Assembly: GCA_023459675.1 (NCBI GenBank)
Contig: JAEWTC010000218.1
Coordinates: 1-26,805 of the forward strand
Length of the DNA: 26,805 nt
Direction: 5' to 3'
Source: Bacillota bacterium
GTDB taxonomy: Bacteria > Bacillota > Clostridia > Christensenellales > Aristaeellaceae
The translations under genes and the position numbers were made by a program. This document shows positions 6,795 through 14,777 of the stretch, in pieces (the first letter of the stretch is position 1; every line of letters begins with the position of its first letter). The notes beneath the pieces are model-generated. The model searched no databases. It was not told the DNA's origin and worked only from the letters and a program-made list of their open reading frames with translations.

Positions 6795-6823
6795 ATTTTA
6801 CTCAATGTGCGGCCGTTGCGCAA
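6795..6823 (-). promoter_or_regulatory. Promoter of the second Gfo/Idh oxidoreductase
   Basis: Minus strand TTGCGC (6818-6823), 17-base spacer, TAAAAT (6795-6800). Confidence 0.6.
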
Positions 6824-6842
6824 GAGCGGGAACACAAACGAA

Positions 6843-6867
6843 AAACCGGGGCATCGCGCCCCGGTTT
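6843..6867 (-). terminator. Terminator of the pyrimidine-degradation operon
   Basis: AAACCGGGGC, loop ATCGC, GCCCCGGTTT is a perfect 10-bp stem. On the minus strand it is followed by a T-rich run. It lies just after the last gene of the operon (stop at 6886). Confidence 0.85.
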
Positions 6868-6885
6868 CTGGGATAGCTTTTTGAG

Positions 6886-8112
6886 CTACAGGCTTTCGTC
6901 CAGCGCAAGCACGGTGTGCAGCAGCACGTTGACGCCCTTCAGGCATTTTTCCGTGGCGGTGAATTCCTGCTCGCAATGGCTGTACCCGCCCTCGCTGGGC
7001 ACGAAGATCATGGCCGTGGGCAAAATGTCCGCCGCAAACTGCGCGTCGTGCCCGGGGCCGGAATACATGCGAATGGAACGGTATCCCAGCTTGTCCGCGC
7101 TCGCCGCCACGGTTTCCACCAGCGGTTTGGCAAACGCCACGGATTTGCGAGACCAGGCTTCCGTGTACGCAAGCCCGCAGCGCTCCACCTCGGCGGGCAG
7201 CGCGCGGATGATGGAAAGCACCTGTTCGATCACCGCGGGGTCGTAATGGCGCGCGTCGAGGGTGAACTTCACCTCGTCGGGGATGATGGTGTGGATGTTG
7301 GGGTGCGCGGAGATTTTCCCCGTAGTGTACACAAGCGCTGGGTCCAGCTTGTCCAGTTCGTCGTGCAGGCGCTGGATCACCTTGCAGGCGGCGTAGAGCG
7401 CGTCCCTGCGGTAGGGCATGGGCGTGGTGCCTGCGTGGTTTGCCTGGCCCGTGAGGGTGAACTCGTAATTGATCATGCCGCACACGCCGCCGACCACGCC
7501 CACGTCGTAGCCTTCCGTATCCATTACCGGGCCCTGCTCAATGTGCAGCTCCAGCATCGCGGCAAAGCGCTGCGCCGACAGCCGGTTTGCTTCGCTTCCG
7601 ATATAGCCGCTCTCCGCAAGCGCCTGCCCAAAGGTATAGCCGGGAATATCTTTGGCGACGGACGCAAGCATCCGTTCCTTGTCAAACTTATGGCAGATCA
7701 CCCCTGAGGACATCATGGCGGGCTCAAACCGCGCGCCTTCCTCGTTGGTCCACACCATCGCCGTCAGCGGGCGGCGGTGGGGAATGCCTTCCGTTACCAC
7801 AGTCTCCAGCACTTCCATGGCGGCGAGCACGCCCAGCACGCCGTCGAAATTGCCGCCCTGGCGAACGGAATCCAGATGCGAGCCCATGGCGATCGCGGGC
7901 AAAATTTCACTGCCGGGGATGGTTGCGTAGAGGTTGGCCATATCGTCCGCCTCCACGGTTGCGCCGATTTTCTCCATGCGCCGCACGAATTCCGCGCGCG
8001 CCTGCAGCGCTTCGGGCGACAGGGAGAAGCGGGTCACGCCGCCCTTGCCGGTGTCGCCGAATTTTGCGAACGTTTTAATCTTGTCGTCCAGACGTTCCAA
8101 ATTGCATTGCAT
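6886..8112 (-). CDS. pydC: M20 amidohydrolase, probable beta-ureidopropionase (N-carbamoyl-beta-alanine amidohydrolase)
   Basis: Zn/Mn-dependent hydrolase of the M20 HyuC/AllC/beta-ureidopropionase group, 408 residues. The metal-site residues are all present: His79 (GSHLDSV), Asp90 (GGNFDGVLG), Glu125 (NEEGARFEP), His190 (ELHIEQGP) and His379 (GGYSHCEQE). The dimer-lid motif GQANHAGTTPMPYRRDA is at about 222-238. By family alone it could be an allantoate, N-carbamoyl-amino-acid or beta-ureidopropionate hydrolase. Its place next to dihydropyrimidinase and dihydropyrimidine dehydrogenase argues for N-carbamoyl-beta-alanine to beta-alanine, CO2 and NH3. Its ATG overlaps the upstream stop (TAATG), and its AAGGAGG lies in the last codons of that gene, so translation is coupled. 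It is the last gene before the operon terminator. Confidence 0.93.
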   Translation of the reverse strand: MQCNLERLDDKIKTFAKFGDTGKGGVTRFSLSPEALQARAEFVRRMEKIGATVEADDMANLYATIPGSEILPAIAMGSHLDSVRQGGNFDGVLGVLAAMEVLETVVTEGIPHRRPLTAMVWTNEEGARFEPAMMSSGVICHKFDKERMLASVAKDIPGYTFGQALAESGYIGSEANRLSAQRFAAMLELHIEQGPVMDTEGYDVGVVGGVCGMINYEFTLTGQANHAGTTPMPYRRDALYAACKVIQRLHDELDKLDPALVYTTGKISAHPNIHTIIPDEVKFTLDARHYDPAVIEQVLSIIRALPAEVERCGLAYTEAWSRKSVAFAKPLVETVAASADKLGYRSIRMYSGPGHDAQFAADILPTAMIFVPSEGGYSHCEQEFTATEKCLKGVNVLLHTVLALDESL

Positions 8113-9629
8113 TAGAATAATCCTCCTTGCTGATCGGCGGCCTTGGGCACGCAGGTGCCGGCCGCTATGGCTTGCGCCGGACAAACGGTAACGCACAGAT
8201 GGCAGCCCACGCAGCGCTTGCCGTCCAGCGACGGGCGTCCGTCGGCGCCCTGTTTGATGGCCTGATGGCCGCCGTCCCGGCAGGAAATGAAGCAGCGGCC
8301 GCAGGCCGCGCACCGGGCACGGTCGAACTTCGGGTAACAGATCGTAGCGCGGTCCAGATCGTCGCCGGCAACGACGTGTGGCAGCGCGCGGCCCACGAGA
8401 TCCGGCAGGGAAATGCCTTCGTTGTCCAGGTACAGGCGCATGCCCTCGATCAGATCGTCGATGATCCGGTACCCGTACTGCATGACCGCGGTGGTCACCT
8501 GAACGTTCTCGCAGCCAAGGGCGATGAACTCCGCCGCGTCGCGCCAGGTTTCGATGCCGCCCATACCGCTGATCGGCGCGTTTTGCAAAGCCGGATGGCT
8601 TTTCAGGCTTTGGATGAAACGCAGGGCGATGGGCTTTACGGCCCTGCCGGAATAGCCGCCCACGCTGCTCTGCCCCCGCACGTCCGGCCCGGAGGCGAAG
8701 GTGTGGAGGTTTACGTTCATTACGCTTTTCACGGTGTTAATGGCGGCGATGCCCGTTGCGCCCGCTTCCATGGCGGCGATGGCGGGCGGCTCCATATTGC
8801 CCAGGTTGGGCGTCATTTTCGCAAGCACGGGGATGGACGCGCCTTTGCGCACGGCGCGCACATACGCCGCCACCAGCTCCGGGTTTTGGCCCACGTCCGA
8901 GCCCAACCCGTTTTTCGCCATGTGCGGGCAGGAGAAGTTGCACTCGATGATATCCGCGCCCGCTTCCTGCGCCATTTGCGAAAGCAGCGTCCATTCGTCC
9001 TCGTCGCGCCCCATAATGGAGGCGATGATCACCTTGGCGGGAAACTCCTTCTTCAGCCGCCGGATGCAGGAGAAGTTCTCCACGGCGGTTTTCTCGGAGG
9101 TCTGCTCGATATTCTTAAAGCCGTAAAACGGGGCGGCCTGCGCGCCGACCGCGTCAAACCGCGGGGAAACCTCGTTGGGGGTGAACAACCCGATGGTTTT
9201 GAGGGCCGCGCCTGCCCAGCCCATGGCAAACGCGCGGGAGATCATCTCGTAATGGTTGGCAACGATCGACGAGGAGAGAAAGAACGGGTTCTCGCAGGCG
9301 ATCCCGCAAAAGGTGATGCCCAGATCGCTCTTGGGCGTCGCTTTTGCTTTTTGGGCGTGTATTGCCTGCAGCGCCTGGTCGATGGCGATGCCGCGGGAAA
9401 CCTTGCGTTTGGCGCACGCGGGCAGGCAGGGCTTGTCCGCGCACGCGTCGCAGGGCAGCGCCCTGGGCAGCCGCAGCGCCGCGCCCGTCTTATTCTCAAA
9501 CCGCACGGCGCGCAGCGCCCAGGCGGGGTCCAGCCCGTAGGGGCAGGCGGCGGTGCAGGGCGCGGGGGAGCAGAGCAGGCAAGCGCCCGCTTCTTCGGAA
9601 AGCATCAGCCGTGGTTCGTGCAATGGCAT
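8112..9629 (-). CDS. pydA: Dihydropyrimidine dehydrogenase PreA-type subunit with extra N-terminal Fe-S domain
   Basis: 505 residues; reduces uracil/thymine to the dihydro form using FMN and Fe-S clusters. Residues about 100-420 are the PreA/DHOD-like TIM barrel (FCGIACENPFFLSSS, IIECNFSCPHM, GLGSDVGQNPELV, LAKMTPNLGNM, then GIAAINTVKS and YSGRAVKPIALRFIQ), very close to E. coli PreA. The C-terminus has two 4Fe-4S motifs (CAACGRCFISC, CVGCHLCVTVCP). Unlike E. coli PreA, residues 17-88 form a DPD/PreT domain-I-like cluster domain: C17-C20-C25-C29, then C60-C63-C68-C72 and Q88. No FAD/NADPH domain is present. GAGGAG supports the start at 9629; an ATG at 9644 overlapping the upstream stop is an alternative. 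The electron donor is not encoded in the operon. Confidence 0.93.
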   Translation of the reverse strand: MPLHEPRLMLSEEAGACLLCSPAPCTAACPYGLDPAWALRAVRFENKTGAALRLPRALPCDACADKPCLPACAKRKVSRGIAIDQALQAIHAQKAKATPKSDLGITFCGIACENPFFLSSSIVANHYEMISRAFAMGWAGAALKTIGLFTPNEVSPRFDAVGAQAAPFYGFKNIEQTSEKTAVENFSCIRRLKKEFPAKVIIASIMGRDEDEWTLLSQMAQEAGADIIECNFSCPHMAKNGLGSDVGQNPELVAAYVRAVRKGASIPVLAKMTPNLGNMEPPAIAAMEAGATGIAAINTVKSVMNVNLHTFASGPDVRGQSSVGGYSGRAVKPIALRFIQSLKSHPALQNAPISGMGGIETWRDAAEFIALGCENVQVTTAVMQYGYRIIDDLIEGMRLYLDNEGISLPDLVGRALPHVVAGDDLDRATICYPKFDRARCAACGRCFISCRDGGHQAIKQGADGRPSLDGKRCVGCHLCVTVCPAQAIAAGTCVPKAADQQGGLF

Positions 9630-9640
9630 GTGTTCGCTCC

Positions 9641-11011
9641 TCATTTCCCGGCGGGCGACCGTTTGATAAATTCGCCGTAGCCCGCCTCGCCCACAAATTC
9701 GCCGTCCTGAAAGACCAGCTTCCCGCGTACATAGGTGCGCACCGGGTATCCGTGCATGACCTTTCCATCCCATATGGTGTGGTCGTAGTCGGAATGCATG
9801 TTTTCCATGGAAACGGTCACGGTTTTGCCCGGGTCGTAGACCACGATATCGGCGTCCTTGCCCACGGTGAGCGAACCCTTTTGATCGCAGCCGAAGATTC
9901 TTGCGGGGTTGGTCGCGCACAGCTGCACGGCGCGCGAAAAGCTGATCCTTCCCTCGTTGGCGGCGGACAGCATGTAGGGGTAGAGGTTCTCCACGCCCGC
10001 GCAGCCGTTGGGGATCTTGGTGAAATCGTCCTTGCCCCAGTCCTTCTCGTGCTGCATGAACGGGCAGTGATCGGTGGCAACGGTGTCGATCGAACCGTCC
10101 GCAACGGCCTTCCACAGCGCTTCCCGGCTTTCCGCGCCCTTGATGGGCGGCGAGCACACGAAGTTGCGCCCGTCCTCGCGTTTGTAAACATCGCAGGTGA
10201 ACTCCAGATACTGCGGACAGGTTTCCACATAGACCGGCGCTCCGGCGCGTTTGGCGGCAACCGCCGCTTCCAACCCTTCCTTGTCCGCCATGTGCACGAT
10301 GTACAAAGGCGCGTCCACGGACTTCGCCCAGTGCACGGCGCGCTTGTCCGCCTCCGCCTCCACAAACTCCGGCCTGGACAGGTAGTGGTACCAGGGCGAG
10401 GTCTTGCCTTCTTTGAGGAACTTTGTGACGTTCATGTCGATCACGTCCGGGTTTTCGGCGTGTAGGTTGGTCAGCGCGCCCACTTCCTTGGCCTTTAAAA
10501 GCACCTTGATGAAGGTGGCGTCGTCCACCATCATGCCTTCCTTTTTATACACGAAAAAGCATTTGAAGCTTGTGATGCCATAGTCCGCGGCGGCCTGGAA
10601 TTCGTCCAGCAGCGCGTCGCCGTTCAAATCCGTAATAATGCAATGAAACGCGTAATCCACGCACGCCTGCGGGTCGCACAAAGCGCGGCGCGCCTCCACG
10701 GTTTCCAGAATGCCCTTTCCCTTGCGCTGCATGGGATAATCAAACACCGTGGTCACGCCGCCGCACGCCGCGGCGCGGGTGCCCGCCAGATAGCTGTCCG
10801 CGGACACCGTTCCCCCGAACGGCATTTCCAAATGCGTATGCACGTCGATCGCGCCGGGCAGCACCAGCATGCCCGCCGCGTCCACCGTCTGCACGGCGGG
10901 AACGCTGAGCGAGGTTCCGATCACCGCAATTTTTCCGGCTTCAACGGCGATATCCGCCCGGTACGCGCCTTCCGCAGTGACGATCGTTCCGTTTTTGATC
11001 AGCAGATCCAT
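9641..11011 (-). CDS. pydB: Dihydropyrimidinase (D-hydantoinase family)
   Basis: Cyclic amidohydrolase of 456 residues that opens dihydrouracil to N-carbamoyl-beta-alanine. The binuclear-metal residues of the D-hydantoinase/dihydropyrimidinase family are all present: His58 and His60 (DVHTHLEMP), carboxylated Lys150 (SFKCFFVYK), His184 (NLHAENPD), His240 (IVHMADKEG) and Asp314 (ATDHCPF). The substrate-contact segment NGCAGVENLYPYML is typical. The C-terminus (GSLTVGKDADIVVYDP) is the usual small beta domain. The start at 11011 is set by AGGAGG eight bases upstream; the longer frame includes that site. It is separated from the transporter genes by a 78-base gap with a stable hairpin, and from pydA by about 11 bases. 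Allantoinase or hydantoinase activity is possible but less likely with pydA as neighbour. Confidence 0.95.
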   Translation of the reverse strand: MDLLIKNGTIVTAEGAYRADIAVEAGKIAVIGTSLSVPAVQTVDAAGMLVLPGAIDVHTHLEMPFGGTVSADSYLAGTRAAACGGVTTVFDYPMQRKGKGILETVEARRALCDPQACVDYAFHCIITDLNGDALLDEFQAAADYGITSFKCFFVYKKEGMMVDDATFIKVLLKAKEVGALTNLHAENPDVIDMNVTKFLKEGKTSPWYHYLSRPEFVEAEADKRAVHWAKSVDAPLYIVHMADKEGLEAAVAAKRAGAPVYVETCPQYLEFTCDVYKREDGRNFVCSPPIKGAESREALWKAVADGSIDTVATDHCPFMQHEKDWGKDDFTKIPNGCAGVENLYPYMLSAANEGRISFSRAVQLCATNPARIFGCDQKGSLTVGKDADIVVYDPGKTVTVSMENMHSDYDHTIWDGKVMHGYPVRTYVRGKLVFQDGEFVGEAGYGEFIKRSPAGK

Positions 11012-11037
11012 GGTCAGCCCTCCTGTACTCAAAGCCC

Positions 11038-11066
11038 GCGGAAGCGCGCGGCACGCGCGCCTCCGC
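11038..11066 (-). other. Stable intercistronic hairpin between binding-protein gene and pydB
   Basis: Minus strand GCGGAGGCGCGCG, loop TGC, CGCGCGCTTCCGC: a 13-bp stem with one G-U pair and no real T-tract after it. Hairpins at this position, right after a binding-protein gene, often protect upstream mRNA or reduce read-through. That role is inferred. Confidence 0.55.
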
Positions 11067-11089
11067 AGGCGGGGGTGATGAAACCGGGG

Positions 11090-12181
11090 TTATTCGGTGA
11101 TCTTGTACACGAGCACCAGGCCGCTGCGCTGGAAGATCTGCGCAACTTCGACAAGGCCCATGCCGCCGGCGTTGGCCGCGATGAGGTTGGATACCCAGGT
11201 GACGCCGAAATCCACCTGCCCGGTGTAAACCGCGGTCGTTTCGGCAATGTCGCCGCCGCCGGGGATGATGGTCACGTTCAGGCCGGCCTCGGCATAATAG
11301 CCCTTGTCAAGCGCCACGTAGTAGCCCATGAACTGCGCCTGTGGCAGCCACTTGAGCTGGATGGATACGTCGGTCTTTTCGGGAGCTTCCAGCACCGCGC
11401 CTTCGGCGGTCGCGGCCAGATAGTAGCTGTCGTCATACACGTCCGAAAGGGTCATGGAGGCGAGCTTATCCGCCGCAACGGAGTCCGCAAGCTGAATGTA
11501 GGTCTTGGCAAGGTCGAGCGTCTGCTGCATGGCGGCGGCGTCAATCATGCCGTACGCGGTTACGGTACCGCCCATGGTATCGGTTTCCACGAGCTTTTTC
11601 ACTTCCTGCGCCATGTAGGCCTGGTGGTCGCTGGAAACGGAGGAGCCGTAGTTATATACGATCTGGGCCGCTTCCTCGGGGTTTTGGCAGGCGTACGCCC
11701 AGCCTTTGATCGAGGCGGCGATGAACGCCTTTACGGTGTTGGGGTTGGCCTGCGCAAACGCGGCGGTGGTGAAGAGGTTGTCCTCCAGCATCGCTACGCC
11801 TTCCGCGTTCATATCGATGTAGGAAACCGCGTCGCCGTAGCCGTAGCCGCCGTCGTAGGCGTTTTTCACCAGGCCCAGCTCGTTATACGTCATTGCGGAG
11901 GCGGCAAGCAGGGAGCCGTCGTCAAAGCCGTCCATGTCGAAAGCCTGGCTTAAATAAGTCGTCGGCATGCCGTATTTGGTCAGCAGGGCCTGGATTTCGT
12001 ACTCGTTGCCCAAGCCCCAGTTGCCGACCTGGCCTTTCGTCGCAGCGTCCACCACGATTTCCTCCGGCGTCGCGGTTGCGCTGTACGCGGCAGCCATCGC
12101 GGGCATGGAAACCAGGGTCACCAAAAGAGTAAGTACAGTGATCCAGGTGACGAACGTGTTTTTGTTGTTCCGATTCCTCAT
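11090..12181 (-). CDS. ABC transporter substrate-binding protein, NMT1/THI5-like, apparently circularly permuted
   Basis: 363 residues; secreted binding protein, probably for a pyrimidine. A signal peptide (about 1-30, ending MPAMA) has no lipobox cysteine. Residues about 48-235 (GQVGNWGLGNEYEIQALL, AASAMTYNELGLV, then DMNAEGVAMLEDNLF and ASIKGWAYACQNPEEAAQIV) match what is normally the second half of an NMT1/THI5-like protein. Residues 271-360 (DVSIQLKWLPQAQFMGYYVA, LDKGYYAEAGLNVTIIPGGG, DFGVTWVSNLIAANAGGMGL, EVAQIFQRSGLVLV) match what is normally the mature N-terminus. The order is therefore reversed inside one uninterrupted frame. Residues about 236-270 would be the new linker. The ATG is preceded by GGGGG at eight bases. 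It sits next to two permeases and an ATPase of the same transporter class. Confidence 0.9.
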   Translation of the reverse strand: MRNRNNKNTFVTWITVLTLLVTLVSMPAMAAAYSATATPEEIVVDAATKGQVGNWGLGNEYEIQALLTKYGMPTTYLSQAFDMDGFDDGSLLAASAMTYNELGLVKNAYDGGYGYGDAVSYIDMNAEGVAMLEDNLFTTAAFAQANPNTVKAFIAASIKGWAYACQNPEEAAQIVYNYGSSVSSDHQAYMAQEVKKLVETDTMGGTVTAYGMIDAAAMQQTLDLAKTYIQLADSVAADKLASMTLSDVYDDSYYLAATAEGAVLEAPEKTDVSIQLKWLPQAQFMGYYVALDKGYYAEAGLNVTIIPGGGDIAETTAVYTGQVDFGVTWVSNLIAANAGGMGLVEVAQIFQRSGLVLVYKITE

Positions 12182-12224
12182 TACCTTTTCCCCCTACAAA
12201 CTTGTTCTATTCTATCCGAAAGGG

Positions 12225-13025
12225 CTACTTGCGCCCTTTCAGCAGAATGCCTTCCAAAACCAGTAAAACCATGTAAAGAAGGATGCCCATCACGCAGGCC
12301 ACCAGGATGTACGCCCACGCCGTTGCGAACTGCGCCAGCACGATGTTTTCGCGGATCTGGCGCCCTACGCCGATGATGTACTCCGCAAAATACTCGCTTA
12401 CCAGCGCGGAGATCACGCTGCCGGGCACGCTGACCCGGAGTGCCGTGAATACGAACGGCAGGCTGTTTGGCACGCGGAGCTTGAAGAACACCTGCCGCCT
12501 GTTCGCGGCGATGGATTGCATCAGCTCCTCGGAGAAGGGTTTCAGCTCCGTCAAGCCCCGGTAGGCGTTTACGCTCATGGCCACGGTGCAGGTGATGGTG
12601 ACGACCAGGATCTTTGCCACCATGCTGCGCACGCTGGCGACGGAGCTTACGTCCTTGGTGAGGTTGTTTAAAATCGGCGCGATGGCGATGATGGGAACGG
12701 CGTTGAACGCCGAGGCCAGCGTCAGCCCGCCCTTGCCCCATTTCCGAAACAGCGCCGCAATGATCCCAAGCCCGTACCCAAGCAGCGACCCCAGCACCAG
12801 CCCGCAGACCGCAACCGTTGCCGTGGCGCCTGCGTTTTCCAGCACGGCGGGGAAGTTGTCCCCGATGATGGAGAGGATGCGCGAAGGCACGGGAAGCGTG
12901 AAGGTATCCGCGCCAAGGAGCTTGTGCAGCACCTCGGTTTGCCACAAAACCGCCACCAGCACGCCGAACGAAACGGGATACACGAATGTGGACAGGCTTT
13001 CCCAGTTCAGCTTTCGTTTCTTCAT
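12225..13025 (-). CDS. ABC transporter permease (SsuC/ThiX type)
   Basis: 266-residue inner-membrane permease of the BPD_transp_1 family. It has about six hydrophobic segments (about 14-30, 68-90, 100-120, 130-150, 197-215 and 233-258). The cytoplasmic EAA-like loop SIAANRRQVFFKLRVPNSLP (about 170-189) contacts the ATPase. It overlaps the upstream permease by four bases (ATGA), so the two are coupled and likely form a heterodimer. Homologues carry thiamine-pyrimidine precursors, taurine/sulfonates or nitrate. The operon suggests uracil, thymine or a related ring compound here. Confidence 0.92.
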   Translation of the reverse strand: MKKRKLNWESLSTFVYPVSFGVLVAVLWQTEVLHKLLGADTFTLPVPSRILSIIGDNFPAVLENAGATATVAVCGLVLGSLLGYGLGIIAALFRKWGKGGLTLASAFNAVPIIAIAPILNNLTKDVSSVASVRSMVAKILVVTITCTVAMSVNAYRGLTELKPFSEELMQSIAANRRQVFFKLRVPNSLPFVFTALRVSVPGSVISALVSEYFAEYIIGVGRQIRENIVLAQFATAWAYILVACVMGILLYMVLLVLEGILLKGRK

Positions 13026-13861
13026 GCGGGCACCTTTGCTTTCCGCAGCCGCGCCGGGCGGCTTGCGGAGAAGAATTTCTCCAGCCGGCTCATCAGCTGA
13101 TAGCTGAGGATGCCCACGGCGGCGCTTAAGAACACGATCTGCCAGAACACGTAGATGGACATCGCGTGCTTCAGCGACTGGGACATCATGACGCCCAGCC
13201 CGCCGCCGCCCTGCAGCGTATCCACCAGGATGGAGGCCGTGATCGCCAGCGGGGCCGCGATTTTGAGGCCCGCAAACAAATACGGCACCGCGAAGGGGAT
13301 CATCAGCTTTGCGTAGATCTGGGAGCGGCTTGCAGCCACGGAGTACATCAGGTCGTGCTTTTCCTTCTCTACGGCCTTAAACCCGGAAAGCGTGCTGGTT
13401 GCCACCGGGTAGAAGGTAAGAATCGCGGCGATCAGCACGCGGCTGCGGTCGATATCCTTGGTCACGGCCAGCACGATCGGCGCCATGCCCAGAATCGGGA
13501 TCATCTGTATAATCATCAAATACGGGAAGAACATCTTTTCCAGGGCGCGGAAGCGGCTCATCAGCAGCGCCAGCACGAAGCCCACGCACGCGCCCTGCAC
13601 GAAGCCCACCCCCGCGCGCATCAGGGTGATCCAGGCGTTGCTGAGCACCAGTTCAAGCGCGGTCTGCCGTCCGTTCACCTTCTGGGTGGAAACGATGCTT
13701 TCCGCGATCTGCCACAGGTGGGGCAGCACGTTTTGCGGCGAGCGCTTCACGGTGGCGACGTACGTCGCGCCCAGCTCCCATACCACAATCAGCCCGATCA
13801 CCCACGCGGCGGTCACCCAACGGGGCGAGGCGAACCATTTCCCGAGCGTCTTTCTAATCAA
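13022..13861 (-). CDS. ABC transporter permease (SsuC/ThiX type), TTG start
   Basis: 279-residue permease, partner of the one at 12225. It has an N-terminal membrane helix (about 15-35, VTAAWVIGLIVVWELGATYV), a periplasmic stretch, then the transmembrane core. The EAA loop reads YSVAASRSQIYAKLMIPFAV (about 186-205), followed by GLKIAAPLAITASILVD. The start is TTG at 13861: GAGGAG, which lies in the last codons of the ATPase gene, is nine bases upstream, and no ATG fits. The ATPase stop is only three bases before it. The C-terminus is basic (SRPARLRKAKVPA). Confidence 0.92.
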   Translation of the reverse strand: MIRKTLGKWFASPRWVTAAWVIGLIVVWELGATYVATVKRSPQNVLPHLWQIAESIVSTQKVNGRQTALELVLSNAWITLMRAGVGFVQGACVGFVLALLMSRFRALEKMFFPYLMIIQMIPILGMAPIVLAVTKDIDRSRVLIAAILTFYPVATSTLSGFKAVEKEKHDLMYSVAASRSQIYAKLMIPFAVPYLFAGLKIAAPLAITASILVDTLQGGGGLGVMMSQSLKHAMSIYVFWQIVFLSAAVGILSYQLMSRLEKFFSASRPARLRKAKVPA

Positions 13862-13864
13862 ACC

Positions 13865-14680
13865 TTACAACTCCTCAAAGCTTCCGCGGACTTTGGATAC
13901 CAAACCCACGAATTCCGGCGTTTCCTTCACGCTCAGGGGTCGGGGCCGGGGGAGATCGATCTCCACAACGGCGGAAATGCGGCCCGGATGCGGGGAAAGC
14001 ACCACCACCCGGTCGGACAGGTATACGGCTTCGGAGATGTTATGGGTGACGAACACGATGGTCTTGCGGGTTTTGTGCCAGATTTGCAAAAGGTCCTCGT
14101 GCAGCCTTTCCTTGGTGAACTCGTCCAGCGCGGAGAACGGCTCGTCCATCAAAAGGATTTCTGGCTTGATCGCCAGCGCGCGCGCAATGCCCACGCGCTG
14201 CTGCATGCCGCCGGAAAGCTGGCGCGGATAGTGGTAGCCGAATTTCGAAAGCCCCACCATCTCCAGCATCTCCGTCACCGTTTTGGTGCGGCGCGGCTTG
14301 GGCACGCCCTGCACCTCCATGGGCATGCATACGTTGCGGCGCACGGTGCGCCAGTCGAACAGCACCGGGCTTTGGAACACGAACCCGAGCTTCTTTTGCA
14401 GGCGGATGTCCCGGGGGCTTTGGCCGCGCACCGTGATGGCGCCCTTCGAGGGCTTCTGCAGATCGGCGATTGCCCTGAGCATCGTGGTTTTCCCGCAGCC
14501 GGACGGGCCGACCAGCGACACAAACTCGCCCTGCCGTATTTCCAGGCTCACGTGAACCAGCGCGTCGATGGCCGCCGCGTTCTTGTCTTGGAAGCTGACG
14601 GACACGTCCTCCAGCCGGATCTCAATGCCGTCGGGGATGAATACGTTTTCCCGTATGGGGTCCGGTACCAGTCGCTGCAT
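13865..14680 (-). CDS. ABC transporter ATP-binding protein (SsuB/TauB/ThiZ type)
   Basis: 271-residue cytoplasmic ATPase. Walker A is GPSGCGKT (58-65), the Q-loop is Gln103 (GFVFQSPVLFDWRTV), the signature is LSGGMQQR (155-162), Walker B is ILLMDEP (175-181) and the H-loop is His213 (VTHNISEA). DWRTVRRNV is characteristic of the nitrate/sulfonate/taurine/pyrimidine-precursor subfamily. The start at 14680 has GGAGG seven bases upstream; the open frame continues further up but without a ribosome site. It follows pydE after a 97-base gap containing a hairpin and precedes two permeases and the binding protein. Confidence 0.95.
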   Translation of the reverse strand: MQRLVPDPIRENVFIPDGIEIRLEDVSVSFQDKNAAAIDALVHVSLEIRQGEFVSLVGPSGCGKTTMLRAIADLQKPSKGAITVRGQSPRDIRLQKKLGFVFQSPVLFDWRTVRRNVCMPMEVQGVPKPRRTKTVTEMLEMVGLSKFGYHYPRQLSGGMQQRVGIARALAIKPEILLMDEPFSALDEFTKERLHEDLLQIWHKTRKTIVFVTHNISEAVYLSDRVVVLSPHPGRISAVVEIDLPRPRPLSVKETPEFVGLVSKVRGSFEEL

Positions 14681-14718
14681 GGTGTAACCTCCGATATCGT
14701 ACATTTGCGGGAACAGGA

Positions 14719-14753
14719 AAAGGCGCAAGGGCTTTTTTACGCCTTACGCCTTT
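14719..14753 (-). other. Hairpin between pydE and the transporter genes
   Basis: Minus strand AAAGGCGTAAGG, an 11-base loop containing AAAAAA, CCTTGCGCCTTT: a 12-bp stem with one wobble, then a short T run. It could be a weak internal terminator lowering transporter expression relative to pydDE. Confidence 0.45.
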
Positions 14754-14777
14754 GTAATGCGGTGGAATGCGGTTGGA

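Noticed and set aside
8112..9629. Loss of the catalytic Cys of DPD in PreA (GSDVGQ instead of GLACGQ)
   Set aside because: As I recall the E. coli PreA sequence, it carries the same GSDVGQ segment, so this is a subfamily feature rather than inactivation.
8127..9680. 517-codon plus-strand open frame opposite pydA
   Set aside because: High GC content leaves long antisense frames across this window. This one is His/Arg/Ala-rich, has no recognisable domain and lies opposite a clearly real gene.
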